A stretch of DNA of 64,000 nucleotides from Tetracentron sinense (Eukaryota > Streptophyta > Magnoliopsida > Trochodendrales > Trochodendraceae), in assembly GCA_015143295.1 (NCBI GenBank), contig CM026567.1, forward strand, positions 8,512,416-8,576,415. Reading direction: 5' to 3'. The notes under the pieces are model-generated. The model was not told where the DNA came from, did not search any database, and saw nothing but the letters and a program-made list of their open reading frames with translations. The position numbers and the translations under genes were made by a program. Each line of letters opens with the position of its first letter. Position 1 is the stretch's first letter. Shown here piece by piece: positions 36,612 to 47,300 of this stretch.

Positions 36612-39248
36612 TGTCGCGACCCAAAATACCCCCTGGGAGTTAGGGATACTTTGGCTCGAGATGTGCCATATCCGATACCAAACCATCCTGTAATAACATC
36701 CAAGTCATGACAACCATAATCATGAATAAGGCGGAAGCTTAAACCAATGTGCGGAAGCGTAATCCAAAAATTTCTTTTCTATACATGCTGTATATTCCAA
36801 GTTTGTACATACATCACAAAAGTAAAGGTGGACATGCCCACCTATCAAAATACAAAATGATAATACTCTCTCTCTCTCTATGTAATCACTCTAAAAGGGC
36901 CAGTGGTCTAAGTCATTTGCCTCCTCCTGAGGCTCTACATATGGCTCCTCCTCGCCATAATCCTCCTCTATCCAGGGCCCCTGATCACAGATGTCAAATG
37001 GAATCCGTGTACCTGCCGACATAACATGTACGGCTGAGCATGGAATACTCAGCGAGCAAAATCTACTAGCTAACAATGCTATCATAATCACAATATTTTA
37101 TACAGTGCGTAAAAGAATACAAATCACCAAAATCCATGCTTAAAACCCGTCGGGAAAAACCTTTCATAAAACTTGTTCTTTTCATGGAAAACAAACCCTC
37201 TCATGTATGCTTATGAGTTCTTATGAATGCCTGTGAGCCTCGTGTTTTCTTATGAGTTCTTGTGAGCTTGTGAGTACTTGTGAGCTTATGAGCTTCTTGT
37301 GAGCTTATGAGTACTTGTGAGCTTATTGTGAGCTTATGATCCTAGTGAGCTTGTTCTCCTTGGAGACATATGCAAGATCTTAGACTTGTGAGTTTCTTAT
37401 GAGTTCTTGAAAAGCCTTGCGAGACTTATGATCCATGGAGTTCATGCAAGATCTAGACTTGATCCTTGTGAGCGTGGAGTAACCGATCTTAGAATGCCAA
37501 CCCAAAATTTGGCTTAGTCTATGCTTATGCATGTATGCTTCTTACTTATGAATGCCTTTGAAAATCCTCTTATGTTTTCTTGAAAATTCATGCTTTTGAG
37601 AAAAACCACGGTCGTGCAATACTTATCATGCGTAGAGTGCTTGTGAGCATTATAACATCTATGTGGAAAGCTTTAACTAATTAAACATGTTCATGCAAGG
37701 CATAATGATCATTATAGTATACTTGAAGACCTTAAGTAACTCATATGGTTCATACAAGGTATATTAGCATCATAACATACTTAAACAATTCTAGAATATA
37801 GAACATTTCATTCATTGCGTCACATCATAACAATCATGGCTTCTAAGCCTAATTCATCATATCACACTTAAAATCATGGTTCCTTGGAGGATATTAACAC
37901 TTACTTGCACTTATAGTCATATTCACCATTTTATTGGAAAACCCCCAAAATCTTAAATCCTTATTTGCTTATTTGAACATAATCAAGTTCACCCAAAATC
38001 CCTTGTTTGTCATTGCATCATAGTATACTTAAAATCATGGTTCATTTAAAGGTATTACAATTTTCTTACAAGTTTAGCCATATTCATCCTTGTTATTGAA
38101 AAACTCCCAATTTGTAAAACCCTATTTGATTGTTTATTCATGATCTAGTTCACCCAAATTTCCACACTTCCTATTTGTATCATAATAGAATTAAAATCAC
38201 CTATTTGAATCATCTTTGTATGATAACAAGGCTAGATAGTAGTTTACTAACCTCTTTGGATCAATTTCTAGGTTGAAGATACCCCTTGAGAAATCCTCAC
38301 TTGATTTGAATGATCCAAGCTTGATTTGGGGAAGATCCAACCCTTGATTGAAGCTCTTCTTGGTTTCAAGCAAAACCCTCTTTGGAATGCTCAAGATCCT
38401 TTCCTTCTCTTTCTAGGAACTCTCCTTGGTTTAGGGTAACCCAAAAACCCTCCTAAAGTCTTCTATTTATAGTGTAAGGGGTGAAAAACCCCTAAAAAAT
38501 CGCATCCAAGAAAGTAAAATCGCGTATCTACGATCGTTCGTAGCGATTTACGATCGATCGTAGCCTTCTACGATCGATCGTAGCTTCCTACGATCAATCG
38601 TAGTTTCACCCGAGAGTTTACAGCATTTCTGGAGCTTTACGATCGATCGTAGCAACTCTACGATCGTTCGTAGCTCCGCTACGATCGTTCGTAGGGTCCC
38701 TACGAGCGATCGTAACTTTTGCAGAAAGCTTCAGCATTTTTGCATATTTGTATCTCGGCCATAACTTTTGACGTGCTTGTCCGATTTTGACGATTCAACT
38801 TGCGTTGGATTCATATTTTGAAGGAGAACAACTTTTATGTTTTTCACAACTTCCAATTCTTCCTTTTTCTTGGGCCATTTTGCCCCTAAACCTGACTGAT
38901 CCGAAATTGGGTTTCGTCAATCCAGATTTTAAACCGACCCGACTTCAGAAATCGGTCTTTTGACCTAACACTAACTCAAAACCAAGACAAGTGATCAACA
39001 TGAACCCCGAAGAGGGTTCAATTACCTTTCCAAAAATCTAAGAATCGCTTGATTCCGACGAGCGGTGTGAACGCTAGGGCTATTTAGAGTCGAGGGTATG
39101 CCAAGGCATAACCCTTGTCAATACTCAAGAGTATTCTATACTCTTGCCTATTTCATTCCAAACACCCATACACTATAAATACATTCTTACATGCTTTAGT
39201 ATATGATATCATTCGTCGTACATGGCCATCAAGATCCGGGGTTCTACA
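36612..39248 (-). mobile_element. Solo LTR, Gypsy-like group, inside the transposase gene
   Basis: Plus-strand ends TGTCGCGACCC and CCGGGGTTCTACA, with perfect duplication TTGGA at 36607-36611 and 39249-39253. On the minus strand: conserved block (38755-38845, CGGCCATAACTTTTGAC complement), palindrome cluster (38528-38715), TATA box (TATAAATA, 38464-38471), conserved hairpin (GCTGAG ... CTCAGC, 37033-37053). A repeat field of short CTTGTGAGCTTATGAG words lies at about 37210-37460. Confidence 0.95.
38528..38715 (-). promoter_or_regulatory. Array of eight 16-bp palindromes upstream of the LTR TATA box
   Basis: Eight units of the form YTACGATCGATCGTAR. Three are perfect over 14 bp (TACGATCGATCGTA). 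Three share the one-base variant TACGATCGTTCGTA. The others are TACGATCAATCGTA and TACGAGCGATCGTA. They are separated by 3-45 bases of unrelated sequence. The cluster ends 57 bases upstream of TATAAATA on the minus strand. This is the cleanest example in the window. Confidence 0.75.
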
Positions 39249-39794
39249 TTGGAAGCGTTCTTGCATTAGCCGATTTCTCTCATTATAACCAATACTCAAA
39301 AGAAATATGGCAACTTGTTCTTCAACACACACGCTTCGTGTATCTTTCAACCATCCTCTTTCCTTCAGTGTTGAACATAATAAACAGAATACTATTTTAT
39401 TCATGCGAAAGATTTCATAACATCTAACAGGGTTCCCATCAAGTACTTCACGTAAGAAGCTATAGCTTGATAGTATCGAATCTCTGCATGGAGTTTTAGT
39501 CATATATAATGAAAGATAGCGCTGCGCGCACATAGTTACAGTTAAGTTTATAAGAATCTCTTCCTCTTCGTCATCCATATTACCTATTCGATTAGAAAAC
39601 AAGTGTATATAAATTAAGAAAGTAGCATAAAAGGTTCCAAGCTGCAAGTATCATAATACATGTCCAACACCAAGCCAAATGAAGCCAAATAAAAAGTTCA
39701 CAAAGCATCAACAACATCCATGTTTCCTACAAAGGAAAGAGTATAAGAAAATAACATAAGTTTTTCCAAACACAACCACGACATCCTGCATCAA

Positions 39795-40787
39795 CTAAGA
39801 TTGGTCCAATGATTCCAACCATGCTAAACGATGTTCAGGCCTCATGTTTATAAAAGCCTCCCTCCAATGTCCGTTGTCAGATAAGATCCCTATCGCCTTG
39901 AAGATGCCCTTACGGCAAAAGTTAGGATCCTCAATTCCATTAATCAACTGCATACAACTTGTCATGGAAAACGGATCCGATGGTGGAATAGGGGTTGAAG
40001 TAACTCCCGAGGAAGCACTTTGTTCCATGCTCTTCATAGACACCTCAACCAAAGTATCTATTGCTTTAGCCAGATGGTCCCCCTTTGAGTCTTTTTTCTT
40101 AGGCTTATGAAGTGTTGAATCAATACGTCGCTTACGCGAAGTGACAAGGTCATCTTCTATCTGTGTCGCACCCCTATCATTATGTCCATCATCTATGGGG
40201 GTCTGGTACTCTTGCGTACACAGAACTGCATCAGAGTCATCTTCCCTCTCCTCGCTCTCTCCAGTCGCTAAAGCGGCCCAACCAGTTGCACACGTATCTC
40301 CAAAAATTGTTGTCATCTCCTCATACATTGGGCATGTGGTGGTTTTAAATTTCTCATATGCTGGGTCTACCTGTATTGATGCACGTGAAGTGTTGATTGT
40401 TAGTAATATCATTCGATTATTAATCATTACAGCTACTAATCATTGTACCTTTATCAGATCTGTCCATCGTTCTTCATCAGCAGTGACGACCTTTCTTATC
40501 GGATCCCACCCAAAGCCTGTCTGTTCAACGAGTTTATTCCAAGACTTCCACTTAGCCTTAAGAGTTGCTAAGTGGTTTTTCAACTGCTGGTGCTGGTACT
40601 CTCTACCAGTTTTTTTGTTGAATTGCTCCCTAATATTTTTCCATCCAATCCTGTTGAAACTTGTGGTTGGCCTATTCCCTTTCAGTACTTCATCAATCGC
40701 TAACTCTATAAAAGTCCGATCCAAAGAATCAGACCACTGTGCTTGACCCGACCTCTTACTACCACTAGGTTGGGTGATGTTATCCAT
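39795..40787 (-). CDS. Myb/SANT-like DNA-binding protein of PIF/Harbinger (ORF1), intact
   Basis: Two exons on the minus strand, 40787-40449 and 40370-39795, joined by a GT-AG intron (donor TAAAG|GTACAA, acceptor ATACAG|GTAGAC). They give 304 codons without a stop. The N-terminal half is a trihelix Myb/SANT-like domain: WSDSLDRTFIELAIDEVLKG, then NRIGWKNIREQFNKKTGREY, then LKAKWKSWNKLVEQTGFGWD. The C-terminal half is acidic, then has a basic putative nuclear signal (TSRKRRID, KPKKKD), and ends with the short conserved region MRPEHRLAWLESL seen in this family. In known elements this protein brings the transposase to the ends and to the nucleus. It lies directly upstream of the transposase in the same direction. 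Confidence 0.9.
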
Positions 40788-40789
40788 GT

Positions 40790-42480
40790 CCTCTAGAAAT
40801 GAAAATCATAAATCTATAAGCCCTATATTTGCAAATAATTCATTCAAATAGCAGAAGAAGAAGATCATGTATAAAGCATAAACATAATCAAATCAAATAC
40901 AAGCACAAATGGATACCAATATCCAAATTAACACTAGAATTCAAGTTAGCAATCCTAGAAGAATCCACATTCATACATATATACATATGGTTCAAGATGC
41001 TTATCGGACAAGAGGGACAAACTATTATCTGTTATTGATTTGCAAATATCCAACATTCATACATATATTTGCAAAGATCTTCCATCTTCTTTTCTTTTAT
41101 CTGTTTTTTTTCTTCTTTCGTTTCTGTTATGATTAACAGGGACAAACTATCGACTAAATTCAAGCAAATTCAGATCTATGGGAGAAATAATTTTTTTTAA
41201 AAAAAGAGAGCACAAGCTACATGACTTCAATTAAGTGTGCACAAATATGTTAAACTTTAAGTAGTATTAGAGAAACACATCAATCAGACATGAATTCGAC
41301 ATCGACCAAAAAGAGAGCACAAGCAAATTTAGATCTATCTTCTTTAATATTGATTGTGTACACAAATAATCCAATATCCAGAGCAGACTGTGATTCTCAA
41401 AAGCATGAAAAAATGTTGGCCAATACAGAGATTGAGAACACAAAAGATTCATAAGAATTTAAAAAAAATACTGGAATCTATCCAATACAGAGATTTTCTA
41501 TCCATGCATTCTACCCCAAATTACAAACCCAGATCTGTTATGACACAACTTGCAAAGGAATTCTCATATAGGTCTCCAAATGTTGGCCAAACAATCCCAC
41601 ATTGAATATCTATTTATGAATTCAATCTCGATGCTGATTCTAATCAAGAACAGAATAATGGTCTCATCAAAGCAATAATGGTCTATTGAAAGTTATATGG
41701 GGCTGTCCATGTTTTATGTTCAATACTTCTTTTTGGCTCAGGTGATCACCTTGGTGCCACCACCCATTGGATGTTAGCTCTCAACCCCCATTACTGCTTC
41801 CAAGAATACCTTGTCTGTAAATAATGATTTTTGGGCTATACTCGATGCATGAGGCGACCCACCAATTGGAACTGGAGCTACACAAAGGTCATGTATATAG
41901 GGTTTAAACAAACACATGAGATGATTCCAACAAGACAGTTGGAGAAGAGAGCTGGTTGAAACAAACCTCAAATTACAACCAAAGATTTTTGGTATGAAAG
42001 AAAGAAATAAATAAATAAAGAAAAAAAACCCCAAATTACAAACCCTAAAAAGCATACAGAAGAAGAGTATGAAAACCCTAACTGTGGAAGAAGAAGAAGA
42101 AGAAGAAGAAGAAGAAGAAGAAGAAGGTCAGTACCTGTGCTGGTGATTTGAGAGGGTTTTTGGAAGCGTTTGGTTGCAGAGCTGATTTGAGGGGGTTTTC
42201 TCTCATTCGAAGAATGAGATGTGAAGATGAGTTTGAGGGGGGGTCGGTTTCCGAATCGGTATCTCTGTCAAAATCACCCCGCATAATCAGTAGAGAGCAA
42301 CCGATTACTCCCAATTGGAAATCGCCTCATTCGCTGATTTTGTTCCCATCGGTTTTTACCCGAATCGATGGAGCCCCAAACCGATTCGGAAACCCAACCA
42401 AACACGATTACTTTGCCCGATTTTGAAGAAAGTGGTTTTAAGTGATTAAATCGCCTCAGAAAATCCGAACCAAACAGCCT
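40790..42480. other. Right subterminal region of the PIF/Harbinger element, with a (GAA)n microsatellite
   Basis: Non-coding. A GAA repeat of ~13 units lies at 42086-42125. Just inside the right end, 42150-42420 is G/C-richer, with repeated GATTCGG / CCGATT words (for example CCGAATCGGT, CCGATTCGG), plausible transposase-binding repeats. Frames 41774-42055 and 42078-42314 are not recognised as genes. Confidence 0.45.
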
Positions 42481-42757
42481 CTAAGAATATCACCTGTCTC
42501 TTTAGTCATTAACAATTTATTTGAAGAATTAGAGATGGTCTGGTGTTCTATGGTCTTTGTAGGACTGGTCCAACCAGGTTTCTGCTGTGCTCCGTATCCT
42601 CTTGTCTAATGATAGGTGAAACGCTCTCATTCGAGCTTTCCAATAATTATTATTAAACTCATTGAACAATGGGAGACAAGAGATGGATCCTCCCTTTCTT
42701 TGGAGATTCATATTCACCGAATATAGAATGTGATTGCACTAAAAAATTAGTGAACCC

Positions 42758-42769
42758 GCTCTGATACCA
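42758..42769 (-). other. tRNA-Met primer binding site of the Copia element
   Basis: The minus strand reads TGGTATCAGAGC two bases after the 5' LTR end (TTTCA), the standard initiator-tRNA complement used by plant Copia elements. Confidence 0.95.
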
Positions 42770-42771
42770 AT

Positions 42772-44259
42772 TGAAAAAAAAATTGGTGAATCTCAAATCT
42801 AGGGTTTGAGTTGAGAATCTCACAAGTTCAAGGGGATGGTACGATTTTCCTAAAAGTCTATCTACCCTTTTGAATATTTTAACAATTAAGTTATTAACTT
42901 AAAGGGGTGATAAAATTTAAGTGCGGAAATAGAAAACCAAGCAAACCACAACACAAATTTTTTTACGTGGAAACCCTTTTAGGAAAAACCACAAGACCTA
43001 GTCCAGCCAAGAGAAATCACTAAGACAAAGTAAACAAGAACTTACAAGACTCGAACTTGACTCTATCGGACTCGACATACGATCCTTCAGTTCTTAGTCT
43101 TCCACGCTTTGAAAAGTCTTCCACGCTTTGAAAAGTCATCACGTACTAACAAGTCTCATGATCAACCGCAGCTGCTCGTACTTCTCTTTGTGTCTTGAAA
43201 ACAGTCCACGATCTTCCGATTGGTCTCCGTCAATGATGGCTTCGGATTTCACCGACCAAATCACATATCCACGATCCTTCTCGGATCAATCTCCTTCGCA
43301 AAGGCTACAGAACACTCCAGCTAAGTTGTTCTATCCAGAACGGGTTGATGGTTTGATAGAAATCAACACCTAGATGGACTCCCTCAATGGACAAGTTCAA
43401 ACAAGCAAGTTTGGAGCTTTAGGCTTACAAACTCTAGGTTGAAAGGAACTAACAAAGGGGATAGAGAATAACAATTTTCATAGGTTCTATAACCTCTGGA
43501 GAAACTTAAAAACACTCTCCACACACTCCCAAGGTTGTTCACCACGAGCTAGAAGGGTTCTCATTATATAGAGGATCAAAAACCATGTTTAGAGGTTGCT
43601 AAAAACCAAGAAGGAAGTTGCCAAAATATCAAAATATGAAAAAATCGATTTAGGCATTTTTCCCATATCAGGGTCGACCCAACTATGCAATTGGGTCGAC
43701 CTAAGTAACCTCCAGGGTCGACCCTCAAATTTTCAACATTCTGTTAAAAAACACCATACATTTTTTTCTATACTCAGGGTAGACCCTCAATGCCCAAGGT
43801 CGACCTTGAGGTGCAAACACGATTTTCAAAAGTCATTTTTGCTTTTACACTATTCATGAAAGTTGTAGCTCTTTTCATCGTGGTCATTTTGATATATTAT
43901 GGAGCTAAATCTGAGTTACGGTTTGGGAGATATGCCAAAAATAAGTAACCTTGGTTTTTTGAAAAATTCAGAATTTTAAACAAGTTTTGCACTGCTTATC
44001 TCACTACCTAGAGTCCGTATGGTTAGTCGAGGACACTTACCACCTAAGGCATTATATTATGATTATTCTAAGTCAATTCCTACCTATGGTCACAGAGTAT
44101 CTAGGTCACTTACCATCCTATGAAGGAAATGATCAACTGAGTCTTCAACTTCACTTGTTTGTGGATGCTTGACGGCAATGACACAAGATACACACCTAGA
44201 CACCTAGACTCACTTGTTTTGATGCCGGAATGTGCCAACACAAAAAAATAGACTTTACA
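42772..44259 (-). repeat. Right LTR (5' LTR) of the gag-only Copia element
   Basis: Collinear with 30505-31977. TATA box complement at 43564-43570; palindrome cluster at 43670-43810. Compared with the left LTR it has lost the bases between two palindrome units. It has also gained small duplications (TCTTCCACGCTTTGAAAAG twice near 43110; CACCTAGA twice near 44200). Confidence 0.92.
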
Positions 44260-44827
44260 CTTCACTTGCAAGAGCACAACCCTCTCTTAACTTCTTCGAA
44301 GCTACAACTTCAGTTGCAAGAATCCACCGATTTTTGACTTTTCATTACAAATGTCGATTAGATTTACAATCCGAAATAAAGCTCCTAATATGAGCTAGAT
44401 GAGAGTTGAATAACACTCTAATGAAATCTCTCAAAGAAAGGAGTTTAATTTGTTATCTTCGAATAATGAACAGAGACACTACCAACCAAAAAACACTCTT
44501 TAAGGGTTCTGTCTTCTCCGGTAGAGAGCTTCTCCGGTAGAGAGTTTCCCTAACCCCCTCAACTCTGGCTGCTTTCTGTGGGTTGTCCCAGTTTCTAGTT
44601 CTTGTCTTTCCTCTTTCCCCTTCGTTCATCCACCCTTGTTTTCATTCCTCCTCTAGCCCCCGACTACTATGCTTCTTTTGCCGTTTTCAACCCCTTTCAT
44701 TAGTCCCTTAATTCCTTTGTTGAGCTTTATTTCCTTCCCAAATTTTCTCTCTTTGGAGTCCTTCTTTCCAAATCTTCCCTCTCTTTGGAGTTCTTTTGAG
44801 CCCCTTTCCTTCCGATAGCCTGTCCCC

Positions 44828-47300
44828 TTGACTGAACCCAGTACTCAGACGCCTAGTTTATCCGAACTAGATAAGCTTTCAGTTGACCTGCAACGAGCCC
44901 TCATTATCAAACAACTAAATGAGCCTCTCTCTATCAGTCTGGTGGCTTGCCAGAGAGGTATGGAGGTATGCAAAATTAGTATTATTGGTCGGTTTGTCGT
45001 TAACCGGCCAGTTAACATCAATGCTGCGAAGAACACCCCCATTAAGGCTTGGAGGTCTCGCTATTCGGTCAGTGCTATTGATCTCGAGAATAATTTCATT
45101 TTGTTCAAGTTCACCAATGAAGGTGATATGCTGTGAGTGTTGATCTCTCAACCCTGGAACTTCAATGGACATCCTCTGCTCATGATGAAATGGAAACCAT
45201 ACATCATTGTAAGTACCCAATGTTTACACCCCTATCCTAACCATGGTTAAGGATTCTTAACCATTGTTATCCCCAATCGAGTCCCTTAACCCTATGACAA
45301 ACCCTAGTTGACCTTAGGTACATCCTAGTCAAACCCTAGGTATCACCCTATTCAAACTCTAGGATTTAACCCTAGTTAAACCCTAACCATATTTAAACCC
45401 TAGCCTAGTCCTAGCCCTAGCCGTAGCCTAGCCAAGCCCTAGGCCATTAGGGCTTAACCCCAAGTCTAATAAAACCATTTGATCTCAGTTTGGGCCTAAG
45501 CAAGGGCCCAAAACTTCAAAATCACAAGCCAAGTACCGCATGGGCAGCCTAGGTCAGGCCTGTTGGGTAAAACCCAAGCCTGGTGGTAATTTCTTTATCG
45601 ATAGCCCTAGTTTGCAAAGGATGGGGAATTACGGTAAACTAATTACCACCATTCCCTGTGTTTCGATTTGCAGGTCTGCAAACCACCTCCTGCATACTCC
45701 ACCGCCCTCCCCTGAGAAACCTACTCCCTCAGTTCATCATGGCTTCTCAGAGACCCACTCCCCTCCATAGTGATCTTCTCCTTTATCCCCTGTAAGTCCC
45801 CCAAGCTTCTCCTATAAATGGTAGCCTACCCCATAGCCAAAACTCACCTGTAAAAACCCAATCCGAAGCCTTGCAACAATCCAAGACCTTATCCATTACC
45901 TGAGACTTATCTCTACTGAATTAATAAGTGGCGACTCATAACATAACTCGGGTGAGTATCGAAACCCGTGCTCACAATCATCGTTAAGGAACTTGCTCTC
46001 TCAGTCATTCCGCTATGGACCCAAGTTCATGGCCTCCCCCCGAATACCTTACTTTCGAGATAGGGCAATAGGTTGCTGATCAACTGGGCGAACTGGATGA
46101 CATAGATATTCCAAATAAGGGGTTTGACAGAGGTAAATTTCTGAGAATTCGAATTCTCTTCAACATTGACATCCCTCTCCATCCGTATATTGTGCTCAAT
46201 CTTCTATCCAACACCCAGGCCACCTTCCCTCTTACATATGAAAAGCTTCCCATCCTTTGCTTCAACTGTTGATCCCTAGGCCATGACGTTAAACATTGTG
46301 CTGTCGTCAAATACATTCCGATCAGTGAAGAATATCAAGAAATTTATGGATCGTGGATGAGGGCCGAACATTTCCACTTTGAGAGTTGGCCACTTCACCC
46401 CTCACCACCAAAATCGAAAGCTCGACCTAAGGTTTCCCGATGAACCTGCTCATCAACAATGGAGGAAGATCGGGTGATTATGGCCGGAAGTCTAGACGAG
46501 GATAAGGTGACACATGTCAGTGAGTACAGAGAAGTACGGTTTGAGCCCACAGAACGTTCGACTGCACCCATGTCTCATATCCGTTCAAACGGCAATTGGA
46601 AGGACCTCTCCCGAAGTGACACGTCCTCCAAGATGGAATACTCCACTTGCAAGAGGCGACAAGGACAATATTAGGATCAGAACGACTCCTGATGGCTGCA
46701 GGAGCCCTCCGCCACTGCCCAAAAAGCTTGCCATAGGTATGGATAGTCCTATACCTTTGTCTTTTCCCCTGTCCTACCCCTTGGATGATCATTGGGTCCT
46801 ACGATGCCTCCCATCATTTCAACATCCCCTGATTTCCATGCAACCCCATATTACCAGTGTCCGAACCATTAATCTTTACAACTACTGAAACCCAAACCAT
46901 CAACAAAATCTTTTTCAAAATCCAGCCCAGCTGCCGGGATCTTGGAATCAAATACAATGTCTCAGGGCCAAGGACTTCCAAGTTACCCGATCCATCAGTC
47001 TTTAAACCCAATGAATTCTAACCGAACACAAAGTCTCTCCCCAAATTCCAGCTCAGATGAAGGAGTCTTGGGCCCAGTTGCAAAATCTAAGGGCCCAAAA
47101 CTCCCCAATACCAAAAACCACCCTAAATCACCTAGAGCTGCTACCAGGCCCAACTCACAAAGGAAACTCTCTTACTCACTGCTGGATTTGCACAACCACA
47201 ACCCAAACCTATGCCCACATCTGTGTCTATCCCCAACTGTCACTCACCAACCTGTTTTATGACCAACAACTATCTAGACTCAATGGCTACTGACGGAAGC
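44828..47300 (+). pseudogene. LINE ORF1 (DUF4283 / zinc-knuckle nucleic-acid-binding protein), decayed
   Basis: Opens with MTEPSTQTPSLSELDKLSVD and continues through a DUF4283-type region (SISLVACQRG, IIGRFVVNRPVN, WRSRYSVSAIDLENNFILFK). It is interrupted at 45208 by a solo LTR. It resumes at 45982 with IPLWTQVHGLPPEYLTF, then FLRIRILFNIDIPLHPYIVL and the zinc knuckle CFNC...GHDVKHC. There are in-frame stops (for example just after CFNC, and TGA at 46441). The low-complexity tail to ~47.3 kb is frame-scrambled. In L1 elements ORF1 binds element RNA and forms the ribonucleoprotein with ORF2. Confidence 0.75.
45208..45976 (+). mobile_element. Solo LTR (769 bp) in LINE ORF1
   Basis: Starts TGTAAGTACCC, ends CGTGCTCACA, perfect duplication ATCAT at 45203-45207 and 45977-45981. 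TATA box (CCTATAAATGG) near 45812. It starts with many CCCTAACC / AACCCTAG words (45235-45450), telomere-like in look but not a TTTAGGG array. It belongs to a family different from the other LTRs here; no palindrome cluster was seen. Confidence 0.9.

Larger units (their letters stand above)
35588..39578 (-). pseudogene. PIF/Harbinger DDE transposase, intact except for one LTR insertion
   Basis: Coding order on the minus strand: 39578-39249, then (after the inserted LTR) 36606-36463, intron, 36379-36148, intron, 36069-35588. With the LTR and one TTGGA copy removed the frame is exactly 396 codons with no stop, the usual size. Start at MDDEEEEIL; an upstream Met is possible. The N-terminal part carries the DUF-like helix-turn-helix region (RMNKIVFCLLCSTLKERG). 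The DDE triad is visible: AIDGTHIEA (first D), GTANDSRILLDA (second D), NVIERCFGVLK (E). The family cuts and pastes the element with the Myb-like partner. Both introns have clean GT-AG borders. The only visible lesion is the solo LTR at 36612-39248. Annotated as a pseudogene because that insertion separates residues ~110 and ~111. Confidence 0.9.
34632..42481 (-). mobile_element. PIF/Harbinger DNA transposon, two-gene, interrupted by one solo LTR
   Basis: Ends are inverted: GAGTCTGTTTGGTTCGGAT at the left and the complement of GAGGCTGTTTGGTTCGGAT at the right. The 3-bp duplication TAA flanks it (34629-34631 and 42482-42484), which is diagnostic of this superfamily. Both genes needed for movement are present on the minus strand: a DDE transposase (35588-39578) and a Myb/SANT-like protein (39795-40787). 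Without the solo LTR the element is ~5.2 kb. It sits in the gag of a Copia element. Confidence 0.95.
33698..42717 (-). pseudogene. Copia gag, split by the PIF/Harbinger insertion and frameshifted
   Basis: The N-terminal part (42717 downward) has the gag hallmark LPLFNEFNNNYWKARMRAF, the usual Copia gag entry motif (PxFNGxNYxxWK). Reading then meets the TAA duplication and resumes at 34631. The C-terminal part contains the coiled-coil-rich stretch DLEIAYDELFQECLKLKK, a heptad-rich region at about 34400-34250 and one zinc knuckle, CHKCGVNGHIKPRC (CX2CX4HX4C intact, near 34090). It ends at the stop at 33698. A frameshift lies near 34530-34550, and part of the central gag domain seems missing between the two halves. 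Gag packages element RNA into particles. The open 239-codon stretch with intact knuckle suggests the gag was maintained until recently. Confidence 0.82.
30505..44259 (-). mobile_element. Gag-only Copia retrotransposon (TR-GAG-like), disrupted by a PIF/Harbinger element
   Basis: Two LTRs: 30505-31977 and 42772-44259 on the plus coordinate (3' and 5' LTR on the minus strand). The perfect duplication CTTCA flanks the element (30500-30504 and 44260-44264). A primer binding site for initiator tRNA-Met (TGGTATCAGAGC, minus, 42758-42769) lies 2 bases inside the 5' LTR. A purine tract (CCAAAGGGGGAGAT, minus, about 31978-31991) abuts the 3' LTR. Between them only gag is found (33698-42717); protease, integrase, reverse transcriptase and RNase H are absent. 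After removing the 7.85-kb nested transposon the element is ~5.9 kb. It would have to move with enzymes from another Copia element. Confidence 0.92.

Noticed and set aside
40141-40746. Plus-strand ORF of 201 codons
   Set aside because: Antisense of the Myb/SANT-like gene, which has the better-supported minus-strand frame.
45235-45450. Interstitial telomere repeat
   Set aside because: CCCTAACC and AACCCTAG words are scattered and irregular, not a (CCCTAAA)n array, and lie within a solo LTR.
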